A stretch of DNA of 64,000 bases from Candidatus Acidianus copahuensis (GCF_000632495.1 NZ_JFZT01000048.1:62001-126000), one strand, 5' to 3'. Positions 10,515 through 20,680 are shown, counted from the stretch's first letter. The notes: generated from the letters alone by a model not told the origin. Made by a program: numbers and translations.

Positions 10515-13241
10515 TTAGTGTTCCCAGTATTTCCTGGTTCTTAAGAATTTTTTCTCTTCCTCCAATATTGCTTCATAAAACTTATCTTCTCCTTGCGTTA
10601 GGGATCTAAGTATTCTTCCTAGATTGCCAGGACCCACTCCTCTAGCTGATATACCAATTGCTGCGAATTTTTTGTAATATGAAAAAAGAGATGAAACAGT
10701 TTTTAGCTCATTAAGTCTCTTAATTTCATTTCTTTTAAGTTTTTGTCCTTTAATGTTTTTTCTTATAATTTCAACTGCATCTTTATCGTCACTAAAAGTT
10801 ACTGTAAGAAAAACTGACGAACATGAAGGACAAGCTTCAGGACACGATTTCACTCTAGTTACTTCAGTCCATCCACAAACAGTGCATATCAGTCTAACAT
10901 CCTTTGACAAAAGTCTAGCCTTAAAGACCTCTAGAACGGCTGATGTATCATCATGTTCCATTATCAGTATTCTATTAAGAAACTCCTTAGCAAGGGGAGA
11001 AGGGGAAGGGACTTCCACAATTTTCCATGAATATTTTTTCAGTTCATCGAAGATATATTTATCGTAATTTTTTATCATCATTTCCTTAACCGCCTCTTCG
11101 CCAATAATTGTATTGGTATACGCTTTGAGAATTGTACTATTTATTGCGATATCGGCATTTGGATCAATTGCTCCAAATCTCTCTGCTTCTACCAAAAGCT
11201 TCCATTTGAACTGTGGGCTTTCTTTTATCGCATCTTTTAATATTTCCTCTGTTTTTGTTGACTTTAATGAAAGAATTGTTTGTATTGCCCTTTCAATATC
11301 CTCTTTTGTTATAGGAAGCATAGACGCAATAACTATATTATAAGGATCGTTTCGATAGGAAGTTCTAATACCTTTTTGTGATGATAGTACAAGTGAGAGT
11401 ACTGCTCCCAATGAATTATTTCCTCTAGTTCCAAATGGAGAGTGAATTACAATCAGGTTAGTATTTACGATCTCAACCAATATAATTTCATTTGATATCT
11501 CAGGATATCCTCTTTTTATGTGTTCTTCTAATAGATTTCTCACTTCATTATATTCTTTCATATTAGAGGATAGAGCATTATGTAAATATTTGAAAACTCT
11601 TTTAGAAATTTCCTTTTCAACCGGAATAGATTCTCCAAACCAACTAGGTAACGTTCCATTCTTAAGCTCCGTAGAACTTACAAATATTTTATCATTGTCT
11701 ATAGAAATCACTTTCCATAATTTACCACCTAATATGAATACACTTTCTTCATCAATTAAAGTGACAAACTCTTCGTCAAGTCTTCCTATCTTTGTATCGT
11801 TCGCTACATTTATTACGTCGTAACTTCTTACAGAATCAGGAATCATATTTACGTTATAGTAATATTTCCATGATCTATATCCAGGTAGGATTTTGTTCTC
11901 TCTAACCTTGATAATTCGTTCCGCTTCTAACAACGATATAACTTGATCAATTTCGTCACTAGAAATTTCAGAGAAGAATATTGACCTACTTATAATTTCT
12001 TTTATCTCGTCAAGATTGGAATATCCCTCTAGAACCATTCCAACAATTTCATGAGCTAATACGTCCAGCGGGTTTGACTCATATTCGGATTTTTCTAGAT
12101 ATCCCTCTTCTATTAATTCGCTTATAGCTTTGCATTCAAGAATATCATAGATGTAATTTCCTGGCAAGATAATTCCATTAGATTTTCTTCCTACCGTGTG
12201 CCCACTTCTACCTATCCTTTGAATAAGCCTTATCGCTTGTCTCGGTGACATATATTGAATAACTAGTGATATTTTACCTATATCTATTCCTAATTCTAGG
12301 CTAGAAGTAGCTACTATAGCATCGATCTTTCCTTCCTTAAATTGTTTCTCGATCTGTACTCTTATTTCACGCGATAATGAGCCATGATGGGTCGCAATAT
12401 TAACTTTGTACATTGTTCTAAGCTCGCTGGCGAGAAATTCTGCAGTCTCCCTAGTATTTGTAAAAATCAGGACAGGTTTATACTTGGATATTATTTCATT
12501 AATATATTCTAACCTCGCTAAGACTCCTGGGTCAAGACCAATATCTAAGGTTTTTTGTAGATTTATCGAATTAATTTGAGGTATAGATAAAGAAATCTCC
12601 ATTTCCTTCCTACCATCTATTCTTGCGACTTCAACATCTCCAGTACGATTAAGGTACATTTTAGCCAACTCAATATCTCCTATAGTCGCAGAAATTCCTA
12701 TTAATTGTATTTTTTTCTTTGCAAGATTTTTTATTCTTTCTAAAACAACAGAAAGCTCATATCCTCTCTTTTCGTCTATCATTTCCTGAATTTCATCAAC
12801 TATAATCCAGTTTAAATTTGAAAATAATTCCCTAAATTTCTCATTCAATATAAGATATTGAAGAGATTCAGGAGTTGTAATAAGCATATCCGGAGGACTA
12901 TCCCTTATATTTCTTCTTTCTTTTCTTGTAGTATCTCCATGTCTAGTTCCTACTTTTATTCCCAGTCTATCGCCAACTTTAGTAAGCCTAGTTTCAATAT
13001 CTCTATTTAATGCCCTTAAAGGCGTGATATATAATGAAGAAATCTTGGATGGCTTACTTATGAAAGTCTGATAAAAAACAGGTATTGTAGCAGCCTCGGT
13101 TTTTCCATAACCTGTTGGAGCTATTATTAATGTATCCTTACCAGAAAGAACTTTAGGAATAGCGATTTTCTGAATTGGTGTGAGCTCAGTATAACCTAGG
13201 TCTTTCAAGGTTCTTAAGAATTCCAGTTGGTATTCCTTCAT
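10515..13241 (-). CDS. Lhr-type superfamily 2 DNA/RNA helicase
   Basis: 908-residue large helicase-related protein. Two RecA domains with Q-motif region LTPIQ, Walker A PTGYGKTEA, motif II DEIQ (most Lhr proteins have DEIH or DEVH), SAT-like ISATIGD and motif VI QRIGRSGH. A long C-terminal Lhr region follows, with a four-cysteine zinc site (CTVCGW...CPEACPSC) near residue 790. The family acts in DNA repair or RNA metabolism in archaea. Start ATG 13241; it diverges from the HerA-like gene across 42 bases. Confidence 0.85.
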   Translation of the reverse strand: MKEYQLEFLRTLKDLGYTELTPIQKIAIPKVLSGKDTLIIAPTGYGKTEAATIPVFYQTFISKPSKISSLYITPLRALNRDIETRLTKVGDRLGIKVGTRHGDTTRKERRNIRDSPPDMLITTPESLQYLILNEKFRELFSNLNWIIVDEIQEMIDEKRGYELSVVLERIKNLAKKKIQLIGISATIGDIELAKMYLNRTGDVEVARIDGRKEMEISLSIPQINSINLQKTLDIGLDPGVLARLEYINEIISKYKPVLIFTNTRETAEFLASELRTMYKVNIATHHGSLSREIRVQIEKQFKEGKIDAIVATSSLELGIDIGKISLVIQYMSPRQAIRLIQRIGRSGHTVGRKSNGIILPGNYIYDILECKAISELIEEGYLEKSEYESNPLDVLAHEIVGMVLEGYSNLDEIKEIISRSIFFSEISSDEIDQVISLLEAERIIKVRENKILPGYRSWKYYYNVNMIPDSVRSYDVINVANDTKIGRLDEEFVTLIDEESVFILGGKLWKVISIDNDKIFVSSTELKNGTLPSWFGESIPVEKEISKRVFKYLHNALSSNMKEYNEVRNLLEEHIKRGYPEISNEIILVEIVNTNLIVIHSPFGTRGNNSLGAVLSLVLSSQKGIRTSYRNDPYNIVIASMLPITKEDIERAIQTILSLKSTKTEEILKDAIKESPQFKWKLLVEAERFGAIDPNADIAINSTILKAYTNTIIGEEAVKEMMIKNYDKYIFDELKKYSWKIVEVPSPSPLAKEFLNRILIMEHDDTSAVLEVFKARLLSKDVRLICTVCGWTEVTRVKSCPEACPSCSSVFLTVTFSDDKDAVEIIRKNIKGQKLKRNEIKRLNELKTVSSLFSYYKKFAAIGISARGVGPGNLGRILRSLTQGEDKFYEAILEEEKKFLRTRKYWEH

Positions 13242-13283
13242 GAGCGTATATAACTAATAAGGTAATAAAGATTAAATTAAAAT

Positions 13284-14942
13284 ATGCAAGAATTAAGACA
13301 TCTGATCGCATCTTCTATACTTATTAGTGAAGTACTATTCCTTCACTTTTACTTCCCACTTCTTGTTGGACCTCTTTATGGAGTTTATAAGGATTTTTAT
13401 ATTTCAGCTTCGCTTTTTCTTAATTCTTTAGTCTTTGTAGCATTATTCTCTTCCTATGTGATTGCCATTTCGTATTATTTTGAGTATTATATGTTATATT
13501 TATTTTTAAATATAAATATAATGAATATTGATAATATATTTTCCTATTTTTCTGGAATTATTATGTTCATGTTAATTTCTATTTTTAGTAGAAGAGGAAT
13601 AAACGATTCGTTTATATCATCGCTTAGCAAATTTAGGCTTAAATTGTCTTGGAAAATTATAATATTCTCAAGTATTATGACTTTCATCTCTATTTATCTC
13701 TATAAAAATTTTATTTTGATATTAGGTATTTTAATTAGCTATATCATAGTTATATTACTCAATTATACATATTTAATCCCATTACAATTACTGAGTTGGA
13801 TCTCATTACCATATATTTTGTCTCAAGTTGAACTACCTTCATTAGATCTAGAAGGAATATGCTTTGGTAAAATCGAAGCAGTACTGAAGAAGACCCATTT
13901 AAGTTTCCATAGAATAAGAACAAATAGTATGTATAAATGGTCTCCATTAAATGGAAAATACTGTATCAACATAAATGATAATAAAAATTTTAACATGATA
14001 ATCTTGGGAACGAGCGGATCTGGGAAATCTTTCCTAGCAAAGAAAATCCTTGAAGTAGGAAAGTTAAATTATACAATTTTTGATGTTCATGGCGAATATG
14101 ATATAGAAGGAATCAAAAGATTAGATGCTTCAAAAATATCTATAAATCCCTTATCATTATTGGGTCAGTCTCCTCGTGAAAGATCGCTTGAAGTAGCTTA
14201 TGTTTTAAAATCTCTCTTTAATCTTGGAAATATTCAAACTATTGATTTGTCTAATTTAATTTTTGAAGCATATCAGGAGAAGGGTATATATGAGGAAGAT
14301 GATACAACATGGATTCTAGATCCTCCAAATTTCAGAGATATTCTTGTTCTTCTTAATAGAAAGAAAACTCTCGCAACAAATGCTCAGGAGATTAACAAGT
14401 ATCAGTCTATAGAGCCATATTTAAGTTTTATTACAAATAAAATATTTATGTATAATTCTATTAATATAAGCGAAATAATAAATAATCCGGTAATAATAGA
14501 TTTCTCAAAAATTCCTACATTAGAGATAAGATACATATTGATAGACACAATACTCCGGTCTATTCTATCATATATGTATGTTTCAGGTCAATCTAAACTA
14601 AGGAAAATGATAGTTATAGATGAGGCTCATTTTGTTCTTTCAAAAGAAAGCGGTCTACAGTTGATGGAAAAATTATTTGCAGAAGGGCGTAAGTTTGGAT
14701 TTGGTTTTATTTTAATTTCTCAAACATCTGAATATGTTAAAAAACTAATTCCAAACTCGGCTTACATCTTTGTGCTTAATATGATAGAGCCTGGAGAGTT
14801 AGAATATATAAGTAAACTTTTAGGTGGTAGCGATATGGATATTTATAAGGCAATATACAATAGTTTACTGAGATTACCGAAAGGATTAATTATAACAAGA
14901 GATATATTGCAAGACGAAATAGTTTTAGTTCGTTCTAGTTAG
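13284..14942 (+). CDS. Membrane-anchored HerA/VirB4-type ATPase
   Basis: 552 residues. The first 190 residues are hydrophobic with about five or six predicted membrane segments; then comes a DUF87/HerA-like ATPase with Walker A LGTSGSGKSF (around residue 240), Walker B VIDEAHFVL, and the sensor-like ILISQTSEY. FtsK/HerA/VirB4 ATPases pump DNA or protein. Unlike cytosolic HerA, this one lacks the N-terminal HAS barrel and there is no NurA next to it. It is followed after 8 bases by rpo13 and pcna1 on the same strand. Substrate unknown. Confidence 0.75.
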   Translation: MQELRHLIASSILISEVLFLHFYFPLLVGPLYGVYKDFYISASLFLNSLVFVALFSSYVIAISYYFEYYMLYLFLNINIMNIDNIFSYFSGIIMFMLISIFSRRGINDSFISSLSKFRLKLSWKIIIFSSIMTFISIYLYKNFILILGILISYIIVILLNYTYLIPLQLLSWISLPYILSQVELPSLDLEGICFGKIEAVLKKTHLSFHRIRTNSMYKWSPLNGKYCININDNKNFNMIILGTSGSGKSFLAKKILEVGKLNYTIFDVHGEYDIEGIKRLDASKISINPLSLLGQSPRERSLEVAYVLKSLFNLGNIQTIDLSNLIFEAYQEKGIYEEDDTTWILDPPNFRDILVLLNRKKTLATNAQEINKYQSIEPYLSFITNKIFMYNSINISEIINNPVIIDFSKIPTLEIRYILIDTILRSILSYMYVSGQSKLRKMIVIDEAHFVLSKESGLQLMEKLFAEGRKFGFGFILISQTSEYVKKLIPNSAYIFVLNMIEPGELEYISKLLGGSDMDIYKAIYNSLLRLPKGLIITRDILQDEIVLVRSS

Positions 14943-14950
14943 GTGGAATT

Positions 14951-15262
14951 ATGTCGGATGAGAGTAGTTATGAAGGAAAAGAAGAGGAAGAGAAAACCGA
15001 TTCTGAAGTAGAAGAAAGAAGTAGAGGTGGAGATGATGATCTTCCTGCAATGTCTTTGCAAGATATTGAACTTCTAATGAAAAATACGGATGTATGGTAT
15101 AACCTTATTTCAGGAAAGATTTCAATTGAAGAAGCAAAGAAATTATTTGAGGAAAATTATGAGACTATATTAGCCTCACAAAGGAAAAAAGCTGAGAAAA
15201 AGAAGAGCGTAAGGAAATCTAGAAAACCAAAAAAGAAGGAAGGTGACGAGAATGCCATTTAA
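14951..15262 (+). CDS. rpo13: RNA polymerase subunit Rpo13
   Basis: 103-residue accessory RNA polymerase subunit found in Sulfolobales and related crenarchaea. An acidic disordered N-terminus is followed by the helix-turn-helix core LQDIELLMKNTDVWYNL and GKISIEEAKKLFEENY, then a Lys-rich DNA-contacting tail, matching the known Rpo13 architecture. ATG 14951 follows AGGTGG. Its end overlaps the pcna1 start by 11 bases. Confidence 0.92.
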   Translation: MSDESSYEGKEEEEKTDSEVEERSRGGDDDLPAMSLQDIELLMKNTDVWYNLISGKISIEEAKKLFEENYETILASQRKKAEKKKSVRKSRKPKKKEGDENAI

Positions 15263-16010
15263 GGCCATATATAATAGTGTTAATGATTTTTATGCTCTTC
15301 TCTCTTCTATTTCTAAGTTAACGGACACTATAACAATTAATTTTACAGAAAATGGTATAAATTCCAAATATCTTACTGAAGACAAAGTAATAATGTGTAT
15401 AATTAACATACCTAAGGGCGTAATGGATGAATATGAAATAGAAAAAGAAGTGGGAATAAAGCTTAATCTTAAGGACATAAAAAAACTATTGTCTAAGGCT
15501 AAATCCAAGAATTCAAGAATAGAAATTGAGGAAACGGATTCTGGTATTAAAGTAGTCATAAGAGATGAGAGAACTAAGACACGAAGCAATATGTATATAA
15601 AGGCAGAAAAGACAGATGTAGAAGGAATTAAGGAACCTAATGTTCCACTATCTACTTTAGCCGTCATGCCTGAAAGAATTCTAAAAACTGTTATAGATGA
15701 TGCATTAGAGATCAGTAGTGAGGAGACTACGTTCTCATCTGAAGAAAACGGATTGTCAATTATTGCGGAGGAATCTGGAAAGTCCTATATCGCTAAACTA
15801 GTAAAGGATAGTCCATTATTGGAATTAAATGTTGAAAAACCGGCTAAGGCAGTATATGGTCTTGAGGTATTAAAAACAGTCGCATCAGTTTCGGGAATAA
15901 CTAAGAATATAAAGATAAGCTTTGGGGAAAACTTACCTATGAGAGTAGAAAATGGAACAGAAGGAGGTCCCTCACTTGTATTTTGGGTCGCTCCTAGGGC
16001 TCCTAAATAA
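15252..16010 (+). CDS. pcna1: PCNA1-type sliding clamp subunit
   Basis: About 252 residues with two PCNA domains. Similarity is to the Sulfolobus PCNA1 subunit rather than PCNA2 or PCNA3: an early TDTITINFTENG and SKYLTEDKVIM segment and a C-terminus ending in FWVAPRAPK. PCNA1, 2 and 3 assemble into one heterotrimeric ring that tethers DNA polymerase, Fen1 and ligase. The frame opens at GTG 15243 but GGTGA overlapping it places the start at ATG 15252. Its 3' end overlaps the reverse-strand amidohydrolase by 39 bases. Confidence 0.9.
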   Translation: MPFKAIYNSVNDFYALLSSISKLTDTITINFTENGINSKYLTEDKVIMCIINIPKGVMDEYEIEKEVGIKLNLKDIKKLLSKAKSKNSRIEIEETDSGIKVVIRDERTKTRSNMYIKAEKTDVEGIKEPNVPLSTLAVMPERILKTVIDDALEISSEETTFSSEENGLSIIAEESGKSYIAKLVKDSPLLELNVEKPAKAVYGLEVLKTVASVSGITKNIKISFGENLPMRVENGTEGGPSLVFWVAPRAPK

Positions 16011-17084
16011 TACTACCCCTCCTCTCTTTGCGATGGCCTGATAAATATTTCTAGAATTAAGAATGTTATTTCTCTCTCCTTCAATTACAATGAAATTAGC
16101 TTTTTTACCTTCAATTAAAGGATTAGCTCCAAATATCTTACCATTTATAGTTGCTCCTTTTATAATTTCTTTTGAATAGTCGGACTGAGGATCTAATAGT
16201 CTACTAATCAAGAGGGCAGTTTCCATTTCTCTCCATAAATCAGGATGTATCCAAGCACCATTATCTGTACCTAGGAGAAGATTTACATGATGTCTTAACA
16301 TTAGATTTAGTCTAGGAATACCAGTAGAGAACCACATATTGCTTCTTGGACATGTAACTATAGAAATTCCCTTTTCCTTTACTATCATAATTTCATCCTC
16401 TGTTAGATGAGTCCCATGTATTATTATATCAGGCTTAATATGTTTTATAATATACTCGAAGTCACCAGCTAAATTTTGTTTCATTGTCTCTGATACGTGA
16501 ACAGCTACTATTTTATTGCCAAATATATCTCTTATACTCTTAAGTTCAACACTGTTATATGTAGTTGCAGTTGGTAACCCGTAACCATCGGATAAATTAT
16601 ATAATTTTCTTAAATTATAATCATTAAACTCATCTTTTTCTAATCTCCCTAAAACTTTATAAGTGATCCAGTTTAATTTCCTTAAATCGTTTACTATTGT
16701 AGAACCGTAAATTCCTTCTTCTCTGAAATCAACTACTATTGATATGCCTAACTCATTTTCTAGGTTTAGGAATTTTTCTATAGATTTTACTATCTCTATT
16801 TTCCTCTTACTTTTTAGAATTCTATATTTTTCGCTACTTGGATCTCCTACAAGTTCCTTTATACTCTTATCTATTCCAAATTCTGGTTCAATAAAGTCTG
16901 CTGAGTGTGTATGAGAGTTTACTAGAGCCGGTAAAGCTATCCCAGTCCTAAAATCTTCGCCTGTTTGATATCCATTCCCTATATGAGTTACTATTCCGTC
17001 AGTAATTTCTATATTGACTTCTTTTAGTGGTTCCAATTCTTCGCCTACTAAAGCCATTCCTACATTAATGACTTTACTATCCAT
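15972..17084 (-). CDS. Amidohydrolase-superfamily deaminase-like protein in riboflavin operon
   Basis: 370 residues with a full metal-dependent deaminase pattern: HTH at residues 58-60, HVSE at 196-199, HGTH at 223-226 and GTD with Asp274, as in cytosine-deaminase/AtzA-type enzymes. It is the last gene of a run ribB-ribC-ribH-arfA and its start overlaps arfA by 25 bases, so it is probably translated with it. A role in deaminating a riboflavin precursor is inferred from position; the exact substrate is not known. Alternatives are a guanine/SAH-type salvage deaminase. Confidence 0.75.
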   Translation of the reverse strand: MDSKVINVGMALVGEELEPLKEVNIEITDGIVTHIGNGYQTGEDFRTGIALPALVNSHTHSADFIEPEFGIDKSIKELVGDPSSEKYRILKSKRKIEIVKSIEKFLNLENELGISIVVDFREEGIYGSTIVNDLRKLNWITYKVLGRLEKDEFNDYNLRKLYNLSDGYGLPTATTYNSVELKSIRDIFGNKIVAVHVSETMKQNLAGDFEYIIKHIKPDIIIHGTHLTEDEIMIVKEKGISIVTCPRSNMWFSTGIPRLNLMLRHHVNLLLGTDNGAWIHPDLWREMETALLISRLLDPQSDYSKEIIKGATINGKIFGANPLIEGKKANFIVIEGERNNILNSRNIYQAIAKRGGVVLFRSPRSDPKYK

Positions 17085-17761
17085 CTAAGTTCCCTATTAG
17101 AACGTATAGTTTCCAAAGCTGACGTTGCTCCTTTCATTGCCAATCTTGGATTTTTACCTCTTCCTATTCCTAATTTTACATCGGTTATTCTTTTTGTAAT
17201 GTCTATTAGATCACTTATATTATCAATAGTTGATAGTACTATTATATTATCTCCTCCTAAATATTGCGTTATACCTCCTATTTCTTTTGCCATTTCTGTT
17301 ATGCTAGTGTATATTCTGTTAACTTTTAGAAAGGCTTCATAGACGGACTGTCTAGATAGATTCGAGAAACCGTTTAAATCAAAATGTCCTACTATTACAT
17401 CCTCATCTCTAGAAGTAGAGATCTCTATTCTACCTTCTCCTAATTTATCTAGACATTGTGTAGCCTTAGTCTGAGCTTCTAGCGGTGTTTTCCCATATTC
17501 CTCGCACGCTCTTATCGGGAGAGGTGATATTGATGATATTCCTTTAAATATTTCCAATTTTTGATATTCTGAAATTCCATCAACTGGAATTAAATAATAA
17601 TCATACCTTAAAGGTAAAAGAAAACTTCCCTCTTTTGATACAATCTCGTTAGACGATGCAGCTAACCTATGCTGTGTTGTCTGTATTATCCATTCTCTAT
17701 CAGTTCCAAGAGTTTCTGTCCATTCTCTATAATTTATAAACTCTATAACGAGAATCTTCAT
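17060..17761 (-). CDS. arfA: GTP cyclohydrolase III (ArfA)
   Basis: 233 residues of the archaeal GTP cyclohydrolase III family, which opens GTP to the formylamino-pyrimidine that begins archaeal riboflavin and F420 synthesis. The fold is two nucleotide-cyclase/GGDEF-like halves; the second half shows the [12 protein letters not shown] motif and the C-terminal [20 protein letters not shown] stretch (shown here in part) typical of the family. Start ATG 17761 overlaps ribH by 4 bases. Confidence 0.9.
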   Translation of the reverse strand: MKILVIEFINYREWTETLGTDREWIIQTTQHRLAASSNEIVSKEGSFLLPLRYDYYLIPVDGISEYQKLEIFKGISSISPLPIRACEEYGKTPLEAQTKATQCLDKLGEGRIEISTSRDEDVIVGHFDLNGFSNLSRQSVYEAFLKVNRIYTSITEMAKEIGGITQYLGGDNIIVLSTIDNISDLIDITKRITDVKLGIGRGKNPRLAMKGATSALETIRSNRELRWIVKSLM

Positions 17762-18210
17762 TTTATTACCTTTTCTTTATTATATTCCATTTTTCTTAGT
17801 CTTCTTATCATCTTTATTGCAGATTCTGCTGCTCTTGTCGAGTACTCTTCTATTCTTTCCATAGCTTGCTCATGCGTTGCTCCAGGACCTATTATCCCTA
17901 ATGCAACAGGCTTTTCATATTCCAGACTTATATCCGAAATTAGTCTCGCAACCTGGTTACCTATTAGGTCATCATGTTTGGTTTCGCCCTTTATTATTGC
18001 ACCTAATACTACTATTCCGTCTATATCATCTCTTTTAGCTAATTTCTTGACAGCTAACGGTATTTCAAAAGAACCCGGAACGCTAAATATAATTTGTACT
18101 ACACCACCTAGAAATTCTATATGAGAAATAGCTCGATCTAGCATGAGCTTAGTTATATCGTAATTAAACTCAGCAACAACTATTCCTAATTTAATCGAGG
18201 CTTCCTGCAT
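17758..18210 (-). CDS. ribH: 6,7-dimethyl-8-ribityllumazine synthase
   Basis: 150 residues, normal length. Condenses the ribitylamino-pyrimidine with dihydroxybutanone phosphate. Visible family motifs are [15 protein letters not shown] and [19 protein letters not shown] with the catalytic His in KHD. The start overlaps ribC by 20 bases and the stop overlaps arfA by 4. Confidence 0.95.
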   Translation of the reverse strand: MQEASIKLGIVVAEFNYDITKLMLDRAISHIEFLGGVVQIIFSVPGSFEIPLAVKKLAKRDDIDGIVVLGAIIKGETKHDDLIGNQVARLISDISLEYEKPVALGIIGPGATHEQAMERIEEYSTRAAESAIKMIRRLRKMEYNKEKVIK

Positions 18211-18655
18211 TTTTGTACCCCTGCCTTAAACCCTTACCAGCAAAAGATGTTAACGCTTCTTTTCCATCTCTTACAAGGTAAACTAGATTTTTAGCATGTT
18301 TTTCCGTCCTATCTATAGCTATATCTTTCAATTTGTCTTCATCTTCAGCTTCGTCTTCGTGGACTGTTACATCAATTACATGTTTCATTGTAAGTATCTG
18401 TACTGTTATTAAACCAATGCTTGACGCCAGATAGCTATACTTGTCAAGCATTGTCTTTCCTACCCACCCTAAAGTTATAACACCATCACACCCCAATTCT
18501 ATTAGTTTTCTTGCAGCTACTGGTAAGTCTTTTATTCCAGGGACGGTATATCGCTCTATCTTAGAGCCTGGATCAGTCTCCTTAATAGTCTCTATTGCTA
18601 CTGATGCCATATTAACTCTAGAAAATGTGGTATCAGCTATACCATATTTTCTCAA
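18191..18655 (-). CDS. ribC: Riboflavin synthase, archaeal type
   Basis: 154 residues of the archaeal riboflavin synthase family, which is related to lumazine synthase and not to the bacterial trimeric enzyme. The motifs [17 protein letters not shown] and [12 protein letters not shown] are the archaeal counterparts of the RibH motifs; the second half has the H-x-DEAEDE stretch. ATG 18655 overlaps the ribB stop by 4 bases. Makes riboflavin from two lumazine molecules. Confidence 0.92.
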   Translation of the reverse strand: MRKYGIADTTFSRVNMASVAIETIKETDPGSKIERYTVPGIKDLPVAARKLIELGCDGVITLGWVGKTMLDKYSYLASSIGLITVQILTMKHVIDVTVHEDEAEDEDKLKDIAIDRTEKHAKNLVYLVRDGKEALTSFAGKGLRQGYKNAGSLD

Positions 18656-19311
18656 GGATAGACTACCTCCAAAATGTCTTTCCCTGTAACTAGTGGAATC
18701 CCTTCGTTTCTGCTAAATCTATAAGCCTTTTCTTTGTTCAAGCTTTTACCTTCATCTAGCATTTCAGCAAATACAACGCTTTTTTTAAGCCCTACATATT
18801 CAGCTAATGCTACAGACAATTCTGTGTGTCCCCTTCTATTCTTTAGTCCTCTAGAAGCAAGAACTGGAACGTGACCCGGTGCATAAAATTCATTGTAAAA
18901 TCTATTTATTGCATCCTTATCTTCAAGGTCAATTTCCTCAATTATCGAGTGAAGTTTACTTATTGTTGTTGCCCTATCATAATCTGATATACCCGTAGTT
19001 GTACTTATGTGATTTACATAAATCATAAATGCTGGTTCATCCCCATATTTTGGTCTTTTTATAAGTTTAGAATACCCTGCTTTTTCTAGAATTTTTGTTA
19101 GAAAGGATAAGCCTAATTTTTCTGTCTCATTATGACCTGTAGCGTAACAAATTAGACCACCAGCTTTATTTCTAAGAGTTAAAATTTTTTTCCAATCTAT
19201 TACCCCAGCGTAGAATATCATATCCGTTTCTTCCTCTCTTCCATCAAAATCATATACAAGTACTGGAAGCCCAGATTCCCATGTCTTTCTTATCTCTTCT
19301 TTTAGGTTCAT
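18652..19311 (-). CDS. ribB: 3,4-dihydroxy-2-butanone 4-phosphate synthase
   Basis: 219 residues. Converts ribulose 5-phosphate to the four-carbon riboflavin precursor. Motifs DFDGREEETDMIFYA (acidic metal site), RNKAGGLICYA, and APGHVPVLASRGLKNRRGHTE are diagnostic. It is the first gene of the reverse-strand riboflavin operon, which continues ribC-ribH-arfA-amidohydrolase with overlaps at every junction. Confidence 0.95.
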   Translation of the reverse strand: MNLKEEIRKTWESGLPVLVYDFDGREEETDMIFYAGVIDWKKILTLRNKAGGLICYATGHNETEKLGLSFLTKILEKAGYSKLIKRPKYGDEPAFMIYVNHISTTTGISDYDRATTISKLHSIIEEIDLEDKDAINRFYNEFYAPGHVPVLASRGLKNRRGHTELSVALAEYVGLKKSVVFAEMLDEGKSLNKEKAYRFSRNEGIPLVTGKDILEVVYP

Positions 19312-19343
19312 ATATCTATCTTACAGCAATGATATTTAAGTAT

Positions 19344-19853
19344 TTACTTATTGCGTTTTACTAACTTTAGTGTTATAGATACAATAATAACAACAACCAT
19401 TATAATTATCATAAAGTAATTGAGGTCTAATGGATTATTTCTTACTTGTGGATTCGTAGTGATAGGAGCTGAAATATTACTAAAGAATTCAGTTATATTA
19501 GATATGTGTCCTATATAAATGGATTTTATTGATACATTGCCTAAAACTAGTTGTCCCTTATTTATGTAGAGAACATATGTTATGTTTTGGCCATCAAGAT
19601 AGTTTAAATTCATAGTATATTTATTACTAAAATGATATATATGTGTAAAGTTACCTGTTATGTTAAAATTGGTTGTAATGATAAGAATATCAGTTTCATT
19701 ATTTATTGTTATATTTACTATGTATTTTGGATAACATTGTATTTCTACTTCAGTCAGGTAAGTAGGAAATCCCTCCATAATAGTTAGTGAGGCAACGCAG
19801 GGAACAGCAATCATAATAGTAGTTAATATTATTATGCTAGCTCTCTTTAACAT
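19344..19853 (-). CDS. Secreted, membrane-anchored protein of unknown function
   Basis: 169 residues with a hydrophobic N-terminal signal segment (about residues 5-24), an extracellular middle containing around eight N-x-S/T sequons, and a C-terminal transmembrane helix (about 146-164) ending in KLVKRNK. This is the layout of a glycosylated cell-surface protein of Sulfolobales. I do not recognise a family. It lies between ribB and a membrane protein gene and diverges from the latter by 44 bases. Confidence 0.6.
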   Translation of the reverse strand: MLKRASIIILTTIMIAVPCVASLTIMEGFPTYLTEVEIQCYPKYIVNITINNETDILIITTNFNITGNFTHIYHFSNKYTMNLNYLDGQNITYVLYINKGQLVLGNVSIKSIYIGHISNITEFFSNISAPITTNPQVRNNPLDLNYFMIIIMVVVIIVSITLKLVKRNK

Positions 19854-19897
19854 CTGATAATAAATATAAGCATGTAATATATAAAACGGTATAGGAA

Positions 19898-20680
19898 ATG
19901 TCTGCTACTCCCTATAATCCTTATAATTGGAAGTTTCTTCTGTTAACGCAAGTATGGCTAGTTGCAATTTCTATTATTTTATCATACTTTCCACAATATT
20001 ATATAGAAGCTCTTGCTATATATTTTGTTGTATTTCTAGGTATAAGTTTTTCTATACAATATAAGACAAATCCGATGTTTAGAGATAGGAAATTACTTGC
20101 CGAAGTAGCTAATTCTAGGGTAATTTATGAAGAGAAAGATGTTACTAAGATTGTTCAAGCCGATGCAGAACTTCAGAGAGAGTATATGGAGGCCGCAAAA
20201 AAGAACTTGAGTATGATGGGTATATATGTAGTTTACATAATAGCACTATTCATTGCGTATGGATACTTAGTGAGATTTGCTGATAGTTTTCCTGGTACAT
20301 ATGGAAGACTTTTGGTATACCTTGTATATTTTGAGGCACTATATTTGGTAGGTTACTTCATGTTTAGAAAAATCTTAAGACCTACAATGATGAGCGTTAT
20401 GGCACCTACATCATATAGCGTTACCGAAAAAGGGATATACAGCAAGAAAGGCTACTCTACATTTCTTCACGCTAAGCATCTAGTTGACTCAAAAATAGAT
20501 GTAAACAAAGAAAAACATTACGTGGAAATAGACTCCACTAGTACTAAATTACCCTATAAAATTAGACTTTATGCCCCAGACGTTGATAGGTTGATGGAAT
20601 ATATAGAAAGAGTAAAGAGATTAGAGCTTAAAAGACAGAGTTCTTCTCAACAGCAGAAAAGTGAAGGTGCGAATACATAG
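19898..20680 (+). CDS. Predicted membrane protein, possibly DUF2208 family
   Basis: 260 residues with two pairs of membrane helices (about 13-53 and 107-157) separated by a charged cytoplasmic loop, then a soluble C-terminal domain and a Gln/Ser-rich tail. Layout fits the archaeal DUF2208 membrane proteins, but the family assignment is from memory of pattern and is tentative. The last 53 bases overlap the reverse-strand cbiA gene. Confidence 0.6.
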   Translation: MSATPYNPYNWKFLLLTQVWLVAISIILSYFPQYYIEALAIYFVVFLGISFSIQYKTNPMFRDRKLLAEVANSRVIYEEKDVTKIVQADAELQREYMEAAKKNLSMMGIYVVYIIALFIAYGYLVRFADSFPGTYGRLLVYLVYFEALYLVGYFMFRKILRPTMMSVMAPTSYSVTEKGIYSKKGYSTFLHAKHLVDSKIDVNKEKHYVEIDSTSTKLPYKIRLYAPDVDRLMEYIERVKRLELKRQSSSQQQKSEGANT

